Of a DNA stretch of 64,000 nt, positions 12,001 through 21,330 are shown one piece after another. The position numbers were made by a program, and so were the translations under genes. Origin of the DNA: Isoetes taiwanensis. Lineage: Eukaryota; Streptophyta; Lycopodiopsida; Isoetales; Isoetaceae. The stretch lies in contig JAJEKV010000078.1 in the NCBI GenBank assembly GCA_021234155.1, positions 3,530,978-3,594,977 of the forward strand. The letters run 5' to 3'. Each line of letters opens with the position of its first letter. Position 1 is the first letter of the stretch. The notes under the pieces were generated by a model. That model saw only the letters and a list, made by a program, of their open reading frames with translations. It searched no databases and had not been told where the DNA came from.

Positions 12001-12924
12001 CCCTTAAATTGAGGCGATAGATGTGAGTTCGGATTCATGGCTCTATCTTGTATTATTGGCTAAAATTGACTATTCTTGCAATACTTGGACTCTATGCTTC
12101 ATTACTCTCACTTTACTTGAGGTAGGATAGGTAGCAACTTTGTCCCTGGCAAACTTCGAAACATCTATTTGGCCCTACTACCTCCCCGGCAATATACGTA
12201 ATGCATTGCTTCACAACAACCCATCTAAGTGCTAAGACAAAAATATATGAACAATTTCCTTTGCAAATCTTACATTTATATCACGAAAATTTTATAGGGC
12301 TAGGACTCCAAGTAATGCCTTTGAATCTTAAGTCTACGCAACAACTTTTGTGATCTATCATCGGATCTGTATATTATATATGTTGTTTTGCATTGATTCA
12401 TCAAATAATGCCTGGTCTGCTAAATGAAATGACTATCTTTGCAACAACGGAGGAAACTAGAACATTCTAGAGGCATGCTGGATTACGTAAAAGTGCAATA
12501 TATCATGGAGAAGAAGGACACATGCGTGAGAGTGACAAGAATATTTCATTTGTAACATCGTTAAATTTAACTCCGGCCACGGTCTCGAACCTCCCACCAT
12601 GGCGAAACTCCTCGATCGGCCTTGTCTCATGGTCGATATCGTCCTTGATTGCTCTTTGATTAACCATATAGCTTGAATTCGGCCTTTACACGCTCCGGAT
12701 GGCTGATTCACGAAAACTACGATTCGGCATCAGGCACGCATCATATTACGGCATCAGGCCTCCAGAAGCTCACATTAACCCTAATGAAAAAACAATTTTG
12801 GCAGCTTAGCGGGCCTTGGCTTAACCTTTATGCACAGCAACCATTTGTCGCGAGACTAAAAGTAGTAGTAGCGAGGTCCATGGAGAAAGATCAGGAGCAA
12901 AAAGGCAAAAAATCGTCTCTCTCA
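9006..12924. other. AT-rich spacer, no gene recognised
   Basis: This is mostly AT-rich and stop-rich. Open frames of 60-115 codons occur (for example 9491-9754 on minus, 10,776-11,054 and 11,457-11,801 on plus), but none shows a domain, a consistent composition or a splice pattern I can defend. A GC-rich patch at 11,570-11,810 stands out. The mirror region is about 21,330-24,790. Confidence 0.6.
11570..11810. other. GC-rich patch in AT-rich spacer
   Basis: The patch is clearly richer in G, C and CpG than its flanks and keeps a plus-strand frame open (part of 11,457-11,801, 114 codons). The peptide is rich in Pro, Arg and Gly and matches nothing I know. The patch is retained in mirror form at about 22,300-22,430, where the order GATAGG, AAAGGGCC, AGTGTG and GTTGACCC can be followed. 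It may be a fragment of a mobile element or of a CpG-rich exon or promoter; I cannot tell which. Confidence 0.5.
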
Positions 12925-13870
12925 TGCAGCCAAAAAATGTATTACGGAATACAAAGTGTATTCGAGATACATTTCTTATGATTTGGAACCAAGTTCCGGT
13001 ATCCCTAGTCTTAGAGCAAAAATCAAAATCCCTTTAATATTTAAAACCATGACCTGTATCCACACAAAACAAATAAAAAATTGAAAAGTCATGAAATAAA
13101 TTGGAAATGCCAAAAATCTAGATGTTGTTGGTTTGTTTTCCTTTAAGCTAATCCTTTATTATTTAGAACTATGTTCTGTATCCCCACATAAAAAAAACAA
13201 ATAAAATAAGCGTCGTTCAAAATCCAATTGAAAAAAATCTGAGATCATTAAAAATGCGAAAACCGAGAGAAAACCGAAAATTGCAAGATCAGCTGTTGAA
13301 AGGTCTCAAAAACTTGTGTAGCAAAAGTGTATTAGGAATACACTTTGGATTTCGAAACAAAACCAAAAAGTGTATTATGGAATCTGATTTGACTTTCGCA
13401 ACAAAAGTGTATTAGGAATACACTTCTAATATCCTCGAATAGCAAAAGTGTATTACGGAATACAATTTTGGTACTGAAAATATATTATATCATTAAAAAT
13501 GACTTCGTTGTAACTTTGAAAGTACCTTTTAAGTATCCAAGCTAACAAAATATTTGTGTAGGACATACACTTAAAATTAGTGGTTTTCTCTAAAAAACAC
13601 ACTTGAGGTGGGGTGATTCTAGCTGTTAGGAAAAGTGTCACTTTGAATAGTCAATTTTCTCTTTGCACAAAAATGAGTGATTTGTGGGGTTTTTTTTGGG
13701 GAGGGGGAGAGCAAATACTGTTTAGCGTGAAATAATTTTTACTTCATTTGGCTCCTTTTTTTTTTGGAAAAAAAGGGTGTTAGAAGCATGTTGTAGTGGA
13801 ACTTGCCACAGTGTCCCCTGTCCTCCCTAAAAATGTGGTGGGAGATATCAAATTTGTGGTGCGTTTAAAT
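12925..13870. repeat. Dyad-rich repeat with GTATTAGGAATAC motifs
   Basis: Near-palindromes with GTATT and AATAC arms recur at about 12,938, 13,324-13,346, 13,369, 13,405-13,425 and 13,445. The best, 13,324-13,346, has the 10-base arm AAAGTGTATT, a 3-base spacer AGG, and the exact reverse complement of that arm. The rest holds T- and A-rich linkers and a G-rich tract near 13,687-13,712. The whole segment is found reversed at 20,461-21,330 with the same block order. That pairing belongs to the window-wide inverted repeat and is not a separate pair of transposon ends. Confidence 0.85.
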
Positions 13871-14740
13871 GTTTGTTTGGCCTAGTGATGTCTTTGATTC
13901 AATCATTTCTGACGGCAAGCAACCCGATTCCTCATGCGATCCAATTTCCTCATACGTCCCATTCAATCTCCACGAACCGATTTCCTAAACCCATTACAGC
14001 CTTTCTGCAGGCACCGGCTATGGCTGTCGGGTTGTGGATCAATCGATTCATACCTTCAATCATTTAATTTGGAAGCAAATGCATGCATAGGTAAGAGAAC
14101 TCAGGAACAAGAGCGGGATCATAAAGGCGCCAAAGGAAAAGACAAGGGAAGCTAAGAAGAATTAGCAAAATTGCAGCTTGAGAGGGAGGATCCGCAGGCA
14201 GCCTCACCGGTCGGATGGTATTAGAGTGTTATCTTCATTTGATAGCACCACTAAGGAAACGTCTAACAGCGTAAGAAAGAGGTTTTACTAGATTATGGGA
14301 TGACACAATGGGCCAGTACTTGAAATTTGGAAAGATTTGCAAGCCCGAGCATTGTAATTGACAACACCGAGGGCTTCCATTCAACTTGTGAAGAGTCTAA
14401 CAGCAATGGCAGGTTTAGCGACCAGAGTAGTTGCCTTGCTATGGTAGTAAGGAAGCATTATCAAAGTGCTAATCACATGCGTGCTGGGGTTTTGGTAAAG
14501 CTGGCGGGTGTTCATCTAGGAATCTTACCAAAGCAAAAATTGAAAGAGGAAGAGATAGATTGCAAAGGGGAAATGGGTTTTGTACAAAGAGAGTTAGAAG
14601 AGCGGTCATAGAACTTGATAAGCCAATTTTGGACGAAAAAAGTGAGGTCTCTCAAATGCAAGGATGTTAAGTTGAGGAAGATTGGAGCGAAGTAAGAGGA
14701 TCATACCCTCACTATCTGGAAGAATCGAGGTTATTTCATT
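13871..14740. other. Mixed-composition segment, possible exon scraps
   Basis: Composition is more balanced than in the flanks. Open plus-strand frames occur at 13,873-14,067, 13,934-14,155 and 14,327-14,611. The last encodes 94 residues with an acidic and basic end (KQKLKEEEIDCKGEMGF near residues 69-85) but no family I recognise. 14,536-14,566 is mirrored almost perfectly at 20,002-20,032. Coding potential is unproven; frameshifts from read error could be hiding longer exons. Confidence 0.35.
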
Positions 14741-15290
14741 TCTTCATCTTCACCACATTTGGTAATGTGGTGGTTAGTGATTGCTTGTGATATGTAGTTC
14801 TTTGTGGTTATTGATTGCTTTGTGGTGTGTGGTGCCTATTAATCTTTGTGATATATGATATGTCTTTGCCTAGTGTGAGGTAGTACGTGGTGTGAAATAA
14901 ATCACTTTGTCAATATATGCTTTGTGGTGCCTAGTGTGGTGAATAACATGGTGTAAAATGCAATGTGTAATATATGCTATGTGGTGCCCCTAGTGTGGTG
15001 AAAATATAGTGTAAAATAAATGCTCTAAATATATAAACTTTGTGGTGCTAGTGTGGTGAATAACATGAATTATGGAAATAAATGCTGTAATATATATATA
15101 TGGTCCTAGTGTGGTGAATAACATGGGTGTGGTGTCTAGTGTAGTGCCTAATTATTGGTGCGGTGTGGTGCCTAGTGTGGTGCTAGTGTGGTTAAATATG
15201 GTGTAAAGTAAGTAACATGTATATTCCTATGTGGTGCCTAGTGTGGTGGTCTTGAGGTGTAAGATGAATGTCGTAATATATGCTATGTTT
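14740..15290. repeat. TGTGGTG tandem array, unit about 60 bp
   Basis: The unit reads roughly TGTGGTGCCTAGTGTGGTGA, then ATAACATGGTGTAAAAT, then AAATGCTGTAATATATGCTA. About six to eight imperfect copies are visible, clearest from 14,920 to 15,290. The mirror copy is at about 19,400-19,780. There the block ATATTTAGAGCATTTATT, then ACACTATATTTTCACCAC, reproduces 15,000-15,050 in reverse complement. Confidence 0.88.
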
Positions 15291-15324
15291 TAATAAATCT
15301 CCTTTGTTTAATTGACGGGGTGAA

Positions 15325-15567
15325 GTGACACCGCAGAAAAATTACATTAAGGATGGGCCGAATGGGGCCGGAGAATCATTGGAAATGCAATGCATCAAAT
15401 GCAGATCAATCATTCAAAGCTGGAAATGCGAGGAAGCATTGGGGAAAACCATAAATCTAGTTTGCATGCGAGACGTGGCTTATCTACGAATCCGGCTATG
15501 GCCGGAAGAAAGCGAAGGAGAACGAGCACAAACAATTTCACGGTTCAAATGCGATGCATGCAGGTAG
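15325..15567 (+). other. Possible exon with two Cys pairs, unassigned
   Basis: An 80-codon open frame runs up to CAGGTAGG at 15,559-15,566, which resembles a plant 5' splice site. The predicted peptide has a CIKC pair near residues 23-26, single Cys near 35 and 47, and CDAC near residues 76-79, an arrangement that could bind zinc. I do not recognise a family. No acceptor, second exon or promoter can be shown. Composition is more even than in the flanking repeats. The mirror copy at 19,150-19,355 preserves words such as GGTTTTCCCCAAT and ATTTCCAATGATT but not the frame. A chance ORF remains quite possible. Confidence 0.3.
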
Positions 15568-16655
15568 GATTCCTATCTTGGAGCAAATAAACGGGAGCAG
15601 GCCGGATATTAGAGGGCGGAGGACCCACACATGAATTCGAGGTATTCTAGGCCAAAACATAGGTTAATTCTGATGGGCTTAAAAAATTAAAGCCAAAGCG
15701 GTGATAGGCTGATTTGCCCTTTCTTTGTAGTAGATATTTGTTTTACGAGATGATGTTGTTTACCTGGTCTTGATCAGGCTGCAGGGGGTCTGCGGTAAAC
15801 GGGGAGTTGGGGGTGGTGTATGATTCACGAGGATGAGTTCTCGGCTCTCCCAGACTTGAAGCGGATATGTTCATCCAACTAAAGCGGAAATGATCCATGC
15901 TTGACCATTAAAAAGTGCTCGGCCCAGGCCATATGCATGGAGACACAACAACTGAACTTAATACTTTATGAATGTATGCATAGAGTGGGGCTTGGCTTGA
16001 GAAGCTCATGTTTTGGAGTATTCTTTGGATTACACCAACTATTAGTGAAACGATGAAGTCTTAGAGCGTACTTAGAAGAAAAGAATTCTGAGATCTCACA
16101 ATCACGGGGATCGATTGAGGCCCGATGGCGTATGTCATCTCTGTACATTTGATAATACTAGAAGCTTTCGGGGTTATAGTTTTCCACGATTTTTACGCAT
16201 ACTTCATTTCATAAGAGTATGAACTATTCTCTCTGGGGTATGGTAGATTTCCATATGTATTTTCTCCTTTGGAAATATAAAAACAAGCGTTTGCATCTGC
16301 AGCTTCACCACGGTTTTCACCCGCGGCTTTCACCACCGGATTTCACCATGTCGGCCCGGGGGCATTGACCCATTTTGGCCAGAGTGAGGAAAATGGAATG
16401 GCTCTCAATTCTGATAGTATCTTGGTGATTTTGGTGGCGGCAATATATGGATCCCAAATTAGGTCCCCTGATTGATATGAAAGTATTAGGAAAATCCACT
16501 TCTTGTAGCAATTGTGTAAAAGTGCTTGTATAAACTTTATGAATATAAAGAAGTTTACATTTTGCATTCTCTCATTTTATGCTTGATTCTGAAATTTGTA
16601 CTTGAATGTTGAATGAATTCCAAGGTATAAGCGGATTAAAGCTGAATTAAAGCTG
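15568..16655. other. Spacer, no gene recognised
   Basis: This is moderately AT-rich sequence with short open frames only (60-74 codons on minus near 15,966-16,148 and 16,317-16,567). I see no domain, RNA gene or repeat array here. Its mirror falls at about 18,400-19,150, where similarity is weak. Confidence 0.55.
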
Positions 16656-16659
16656 AATT

Positions 16660-17100
16660 AAACTTGCACAGGCACATTTAGACATATGGGTGAGATCAAA
16701 GGCACTAAGGCACATGGTATGCATTTTTAGAAGCAGGGCACGTGGTAAAAGCAATTAGAAATTTACACAAGGCACAAATTTACACAAGACACAAGCCATT
16801 ATAAACTATTTTCGATTAAACAAAGGCACAAGGCACGGATTACGGTCGGCACAAGGCCATCATATGTTAAAGCGAGAAGATGCGGAATGCCGGAATTAGA
16901 AATTTACACAAGGTTCAAAAGGCACAAGGCCATCCTTATATTCAAAAAGGCACTAAGGCCATCATATATTACAAGAGAGCGCAGGCGCAGCCTCCTGAGG
17001 GTGAGTTCACAAGGGGTGTTGAGGATCAAATGAAGGCACTAAGGCCTATATACCATCTGTTTTTCAAAAAAATACTACAAAAGGCACAAAAGGCTGTAGA
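16660..17100. repeat. GGCACAAGGC-type short tandem array
   Basis: Words AAGGCACAAGGC, AATTTACACAAGGCAC and AAGGCACTAAGGCC recur with variable spacing of about 15-60 bp. A 74-codon plus-strand frame through it (16,880-17,104) is a repeat product. Its inner flank is mirrored well: the reverse complement of 17,030-17,165 aligns with 17,800-17,930, sharing ACCTTTTTCTTTTGATCA-like and CATTTGAT words. Confidence 0.75.
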
Positions 17101-17104
17101 CTAA

Positions 17105-17430
17105 CTTGATCAAAAGAAAAAGGTGTACATTGCAGGACTTCAAGCTTCATGCGTAAGAAAAGTGAAGAAAATTAGTTTAGAATACATAAAGCAAAATTTA
17201 ATGCATGCATGCTACTTACTCTGTAGAACATTTTGGAGTTCAAAAACTTCCATGTTCTTCTTCGTCTTCTACCTCTTCTTCTTCTTCTTGATGCAGTCTT
17301 AAACCGATTAGATTGCTCAGTCTTGGGAATCAAATTGATCATTAGAAGCTTCATCGGAAGGAATGAAGTGGGAGGATTCACCTCTTAAATAAGAAGATCT
17401 TGAGCTTCGAGGAAGAGGTCGGAATGGGAC
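17105..17430. other. Inner end of left arm, with CTT tract
   Basis: It contains a CTT-rich simple repeat at about 17,254-17,290. 17,188-17,245, including GCATGCATGC and a TAAATTTTGC-type run in reverse, aligns with the reverse complement of 17,735-17,800. 17,315-17,390 aligns with that of 17,600-17,675. These close pairs define the axis. Confidence 0.75.
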
Positions 17431-17560
17431 TACCAGCTCTGAGCTCGGGGCTCACCAGTCTTTGAACCAGGGTTAGGGCTCGGCCAAGTGGTGGTGGCCA
17501 AGATCTATTTCATGGCGGCCATCACGTGCCCGGTTAGCAGAGGCAGGATCTTGTAGGCCC
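17430..17560. other. Axis of the window-wide inverted repeat
   Basis: The midpoints of the closest mirrored blocks all fall at 17,490-17,500. The sequence here is GC-richer and shows no clean spacer loop, hairpin adaptor or inserted element that I can recognise. Alignment within about 60 bases of the axis is loose, so the exact turn-round base is uncertain. A simple fold-back read would be expected to turn abruptly at such a point. Confidence 0.8.
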
Positions 17561-19150
17561 ACCGACTGCAGGCCAACGAAACCCGTACCCTGAAGCCTGA
17601 AGCTCTGATCTGATGATTCACCTCTGTTCGATTCCTCCTGATAACTCTCTATGTCAATTTAATTCCCAAATTCTGACTTTGAAATCGGCTTAGTGTTTCA
17701 GTGAAAACAGCGGCTATTGAGAGATTTTGGAACATGTTCTACAGTAGCGAAGCCAGCATGCATGCGTTAAATTTTGCTTTCTTTATGTGTTAAACTTTAA
17801 TTTTTCTTCTTTCTTTGAATTATTATACCTTTTCTTTTTGATCATACTACGAACGCCTTTATTTTTTTGAAACGAATGATATATAAACGAATTTTCATTT
17901 GATACTTGCCAGTATTTCACCCGCTGTGATACGACATGAGTACTAACGCCCAGCCATTGGCGCCCAATTACCCTTTTTGTATGATGACGCCCCGGCTGAC
18001 TTTGCTTTTGTGTAGGCGGTGCAATGCAATCTTCTGTTTTGGCATATGATGACGCTGTACCGACGCTGTCCAGAGCAGCGTACTTTTATTTAATCGAGAA
18101 ATAATTTACTCTTTGTGTCTTATTAATTTGTGCCTTGTGAACCTAGAATTACCGATTTTACCGCGAACTTGTTTAAAGCGGGCTACTTACGAGCCTTAGT
18201 ACTGGCGATGTCTCGCCCATACAATCTGGGGAAGGCACTGTGGATGAGCCGATTTGAGCCGGTTATCGATTACGCTGGAATGCATTCGAAACATTTACGC
18301 CAGCTGGCATAAAAAATGAGTACGCGGCTTCTTTATATTCATAAAGAGATTTTTATCGCATTACCCGCTTTACCCGATTGCCCGCGATGAGACACCATAT
18401 CGAGCCGAGGACTGGTGAGATCCCATATTCAGCGTCGCAAGAAGCGGTCAGAGCTGTCGAATACGAAAACCTACGGCCAGAATCAAGCAGTCAGCGCGCC
18501 TGAAGCTGACTCAGCTCACGTGGTAACGTGGTGGCGTGGTAGCTGTGGTGTCTTAGCGTTGACACATATTTCAGGGAGAAAACTGCATATGAAATGCGAC
18601 AAATGGACTATTACTTTCTTAGCATGAAATGAAGTATCGCGAAAAATAGAGGCAGCTAACACTGACTTTCTATCCAAATGCGTGGCGACGACATACGTTA
18701 ACTGAGCTGGGAATCTGCATTGTGAAATGCAATAACAATACGAAATGCGTTCAGGCTTTCATCAGTATTTATGGCGAATGAGCAGTATGTCGGCAACGCA
18801 ACATGTGCGTTTACGCCCCGCCCATGATGCGATTCGCCGTCTTCGGTATGTCTCCATGCATATATTTTGTCGCTGCACAACAGGCGGCATGGATCATTTC
18901 TGGTGAATGGTATAAGAACGAACTCAAATCACCGAGAAATCTACACCCGAACAGCCATTGCACCCACGACGATGCGACTGTATTAATGAAACGGCATCGT
19001 CGCGATGATGAGCTGCGTCTTCGAGAGGGCGGCGTATCGCTGTTATTTAGGCCCATGGGAGCCGACATGTTTGAAGCATAGATACTTGCTGGTCACTAAA
19101 ACAACTGTCAAGCGCCATTCTGGTTTATTTCGTTATAGACTCTGCCGATG
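17560..19150. repeat. Right arm, mirror of about 15,570-17,430
   Basis: Reverse-complement similarity to the left arm is clear up to about 17,930 and then becomes patchy. A GTGCCTTGTG word near 18,132 fits the mirrored GGCACAAGGC array. From about 17,950 onward the composition shifts toward GC-richer words, and the frames here (up to 92 codons) have no left-arm counterpart. I call no gene. Confidence 0.75.
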
Positions 19151-19355
19151 GCATTTGCGCTGGTGAAGTGTTTGTTTCGTCGTTCTCATACGTTTTCTTT
19201 AAAAAGCTGCATGAAACAGTTGGCCAATGTGCAAACAGATTTGGTTTTCCCCAATATACTGCATTCCGGCACGAATGATTGACCTTTGCATTTGATAATG
19301 ACGATTTCCAATGATTACGTCATCTTATGTATTTTTACGTCACCGTCAGTAGCGA
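19150..19355. repeat. Right-arm mirror of the possible exon at 15,325-15,567
   Basis: In reverse-complement order, matches include TTTGTTT-CGTTCTC, GCAAAC-AGATTT, GGTTTTCCCCAAT, GAATGATTGA, GCATTTGAT and ATTTCCAATGATT. Many small gaps break the reading frame, so this copy cannot encode the same peptide. Confidence 0.85.
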
Positions 19356-19399
19356 TTAATTTCTATTAAACATAGCATATATTACGGACGTTAAATCTT

Positions 19400-19790
19400 A
19401 CACCTCGTTACGCAACTATACATAGAATATGATGCGACATTTAACCGCGCCAAACACGCGCAGAGCACAGCGGCACCACGCAGGCTGCATGTTCCCATTC
19501 GCCACGCGGAACTTCGCGTAACATATTACGGCATTTATTTTACGCCATGTATTCACCACGCTGAAACACCGCAAAAGCGTATATTTAGAGCATTTATTAC
19601 ACACTATATTTTCACCACTAACACCATAACATATTACGGCATGTAAACATGTTATTCACCGCATGAGCACCACAAAAACATATTAGCGACATTTACATTT
19701 CTGCGTGCTTGCAGCGACACATATCATATCCGCGGCATTGGCACCACACCACCGGCAATCGCAGCTGCGGCAACGCCAGCATCGCGAAAT
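19400..19790. repeat. Right-arm mirror of the TGTGGTG array
   Basis: CACCAC-type units with ATGTTATTCACC, CATTTATT and ACACTATATTTTCACCAC reproduce the array at 14,740-15,290 in reverse complement. Extra bases reading TTACGGC and ACCGC appear where the left arm has TTACAC or ACCAC. This illustrates the substitution style seen throughout the right arm. Confidence 0.9.
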
Positions 19791-20460
19791 CACTAACCAC
19801 ATACCACATTAACAGCAAAATGTGGTAGCTGAAAAGCAAAATAACTTTGTATTCTTCAGGGCATCAGTAGACAACTCTCTTACATTCGTTCAATCTTCTG
19901 AACTTAACATCCTTTGGAAGAGGACTACTTTGAACAAAATTATTTTGCGCAATTCATGTTTGCTTTCTTCTAACATAACATTGCTGAAACATTTCCCCGC
20001 TTTTGCAATCTATCTCTTCCTCTTCAATTTTAACAGTGAATTCTGGGACTTGACGGTTACCAAAACACGACGCTGAGGATTGTATCGCGCCTGCGACGAG
20101 CAGCGAACGCTGCTTGTCATTTTCAGGCTTTTGTGTGACCGCAATAACGACTGCCAGTAACAGCCGAGAATGGCAAAACATAACAGCAAACAATTGTAGT
20201 ACTATCAAATGAAATCGCGTGCAGCCGCAAATGTTGCTGGCCTGCTGGTGGCACGCTTTCGCTGTCTTTCGCTGGCGTCTTCTTTATTCTTCACCAAACT
20301 CGATTGAAAGGCTGGCGGCGGACCCGATCCCGCAGCGGTTAGCGCCATGGCGTGTTAATGGCGTGAATTTAAAATGATTAAATGAAGACGGCAATAAATT
20401 GAATGAGCAGTGGCGTGCGTCGGTGATACTAAATGATGTCGACTGTCAGCAAGCGCCAAA
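19791..20460. repeat. Right-arm mirror of 13,871-14,700
   Basis: The anchor at 20,002-20,032 (TTGCAATCTATCTCTTCCTC, then TTCAATTTT) is nearly identical to the reverse complement of 14,536-14,566. The flanks retain CATTTCCCC, ACTTTGAACAAAA-like and GGTTACCAAAAC words in the right order. No frame is conserved. Confidence 0.85.
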
Positions 20461-21330
20461 CGCATTTAAAATAAGCACCTTGATATCTCCATTTAAAGTG
20501 AAATATTCCACTACAGCACCCTTTTCCAAAAAGAACTTCATGAAATAAAAAAGTATTTTTTGATAATAAAACCCATTCTTCCCAAAAAAAACCCCCGAAT
20601 CACTCATTTTTTTTTTTTGTGCAAGAAATTGGCTATCTCAAAGTGACACTTTTCTAGTTTAGAATTTACGAAGTGTGTTTTAGAAAACCACTAATTTAGA
20701 GATGTGTCTACACAACATTTTTGTTAGCTTGGTTGTACTTGAGAGAAAAGGTACTTTTCGAGGGTTTCTTGAGGTCATTTTAATGATATAATATTTCAAG
20801 TACCAAAAGAATTGTATTCCGAATATACACTTTTGCTATTAGAAGGATATTAGAAGTGTATTAGGAATACACTTTTGCTTTTAAATGAAAGTCAAAGCTG
20901 TATTCCATAATACACTTTTGGTTTTGCTAGAAATCAAAGTGTATTAGGAATACCTTTTGCTACAGTTTTGAGACTCAACGGTGATCTTGCAATTTTTAGG
21001 TTTCGGGTTTTAAACATTTTAATGATCATTTTTCAATTGATTTGACGGCGTTGCGATTTTATTTGTTTTTATGTGGGGATACGGGGAACATAGTTCACAA
21101 ATAATAAAGGGATTAGCCAGGAAGCGTGGCAGCATCTGGGCCACAGCTCAATTTATTTATTGTTTCAATTTTATTTGTTTTGTGTGAATCTTTGAGGTCA
21201 TGTTTAAATATTAAAGGATTTTATTTTATGTAAAACTTGAGGATCTTGGGGCTTGATTCCCAAATATAAGAGAAATAATATTCAGGAATACACTTTAATA
21301 TTCGAGAATACCTTACCTAGAAGAGAGGAA
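20461..21330. repeat. Right-arm mirror of the dyad-rich repeat
   Basis: This is the clearest long mirrored block. GCATTTAAA, TTGATATCTCC, TTCCACTACA, CGAATCACTCATTTT, AAAGTGACACTTTTC, AAAACCACTAATTT, AAGTGTATTAGGAATACACT, GTGGGGATAC and AATATTAAAGGATTTT occur in the reverse-complement order of 12,925-13,870. The block is less degraded than its neighbours. Confidence 0.95.

Noticed and set aside
12925-21330. An 8.4-kb foldback or MULE-type transposon with 0.9-kb terminal inverted repeats
   Set aside because: The inverted similarity does not stop at these ends. It continues outward through the arrays, the island and the U6 copy to base 1, so it is part of the larger palindrome.
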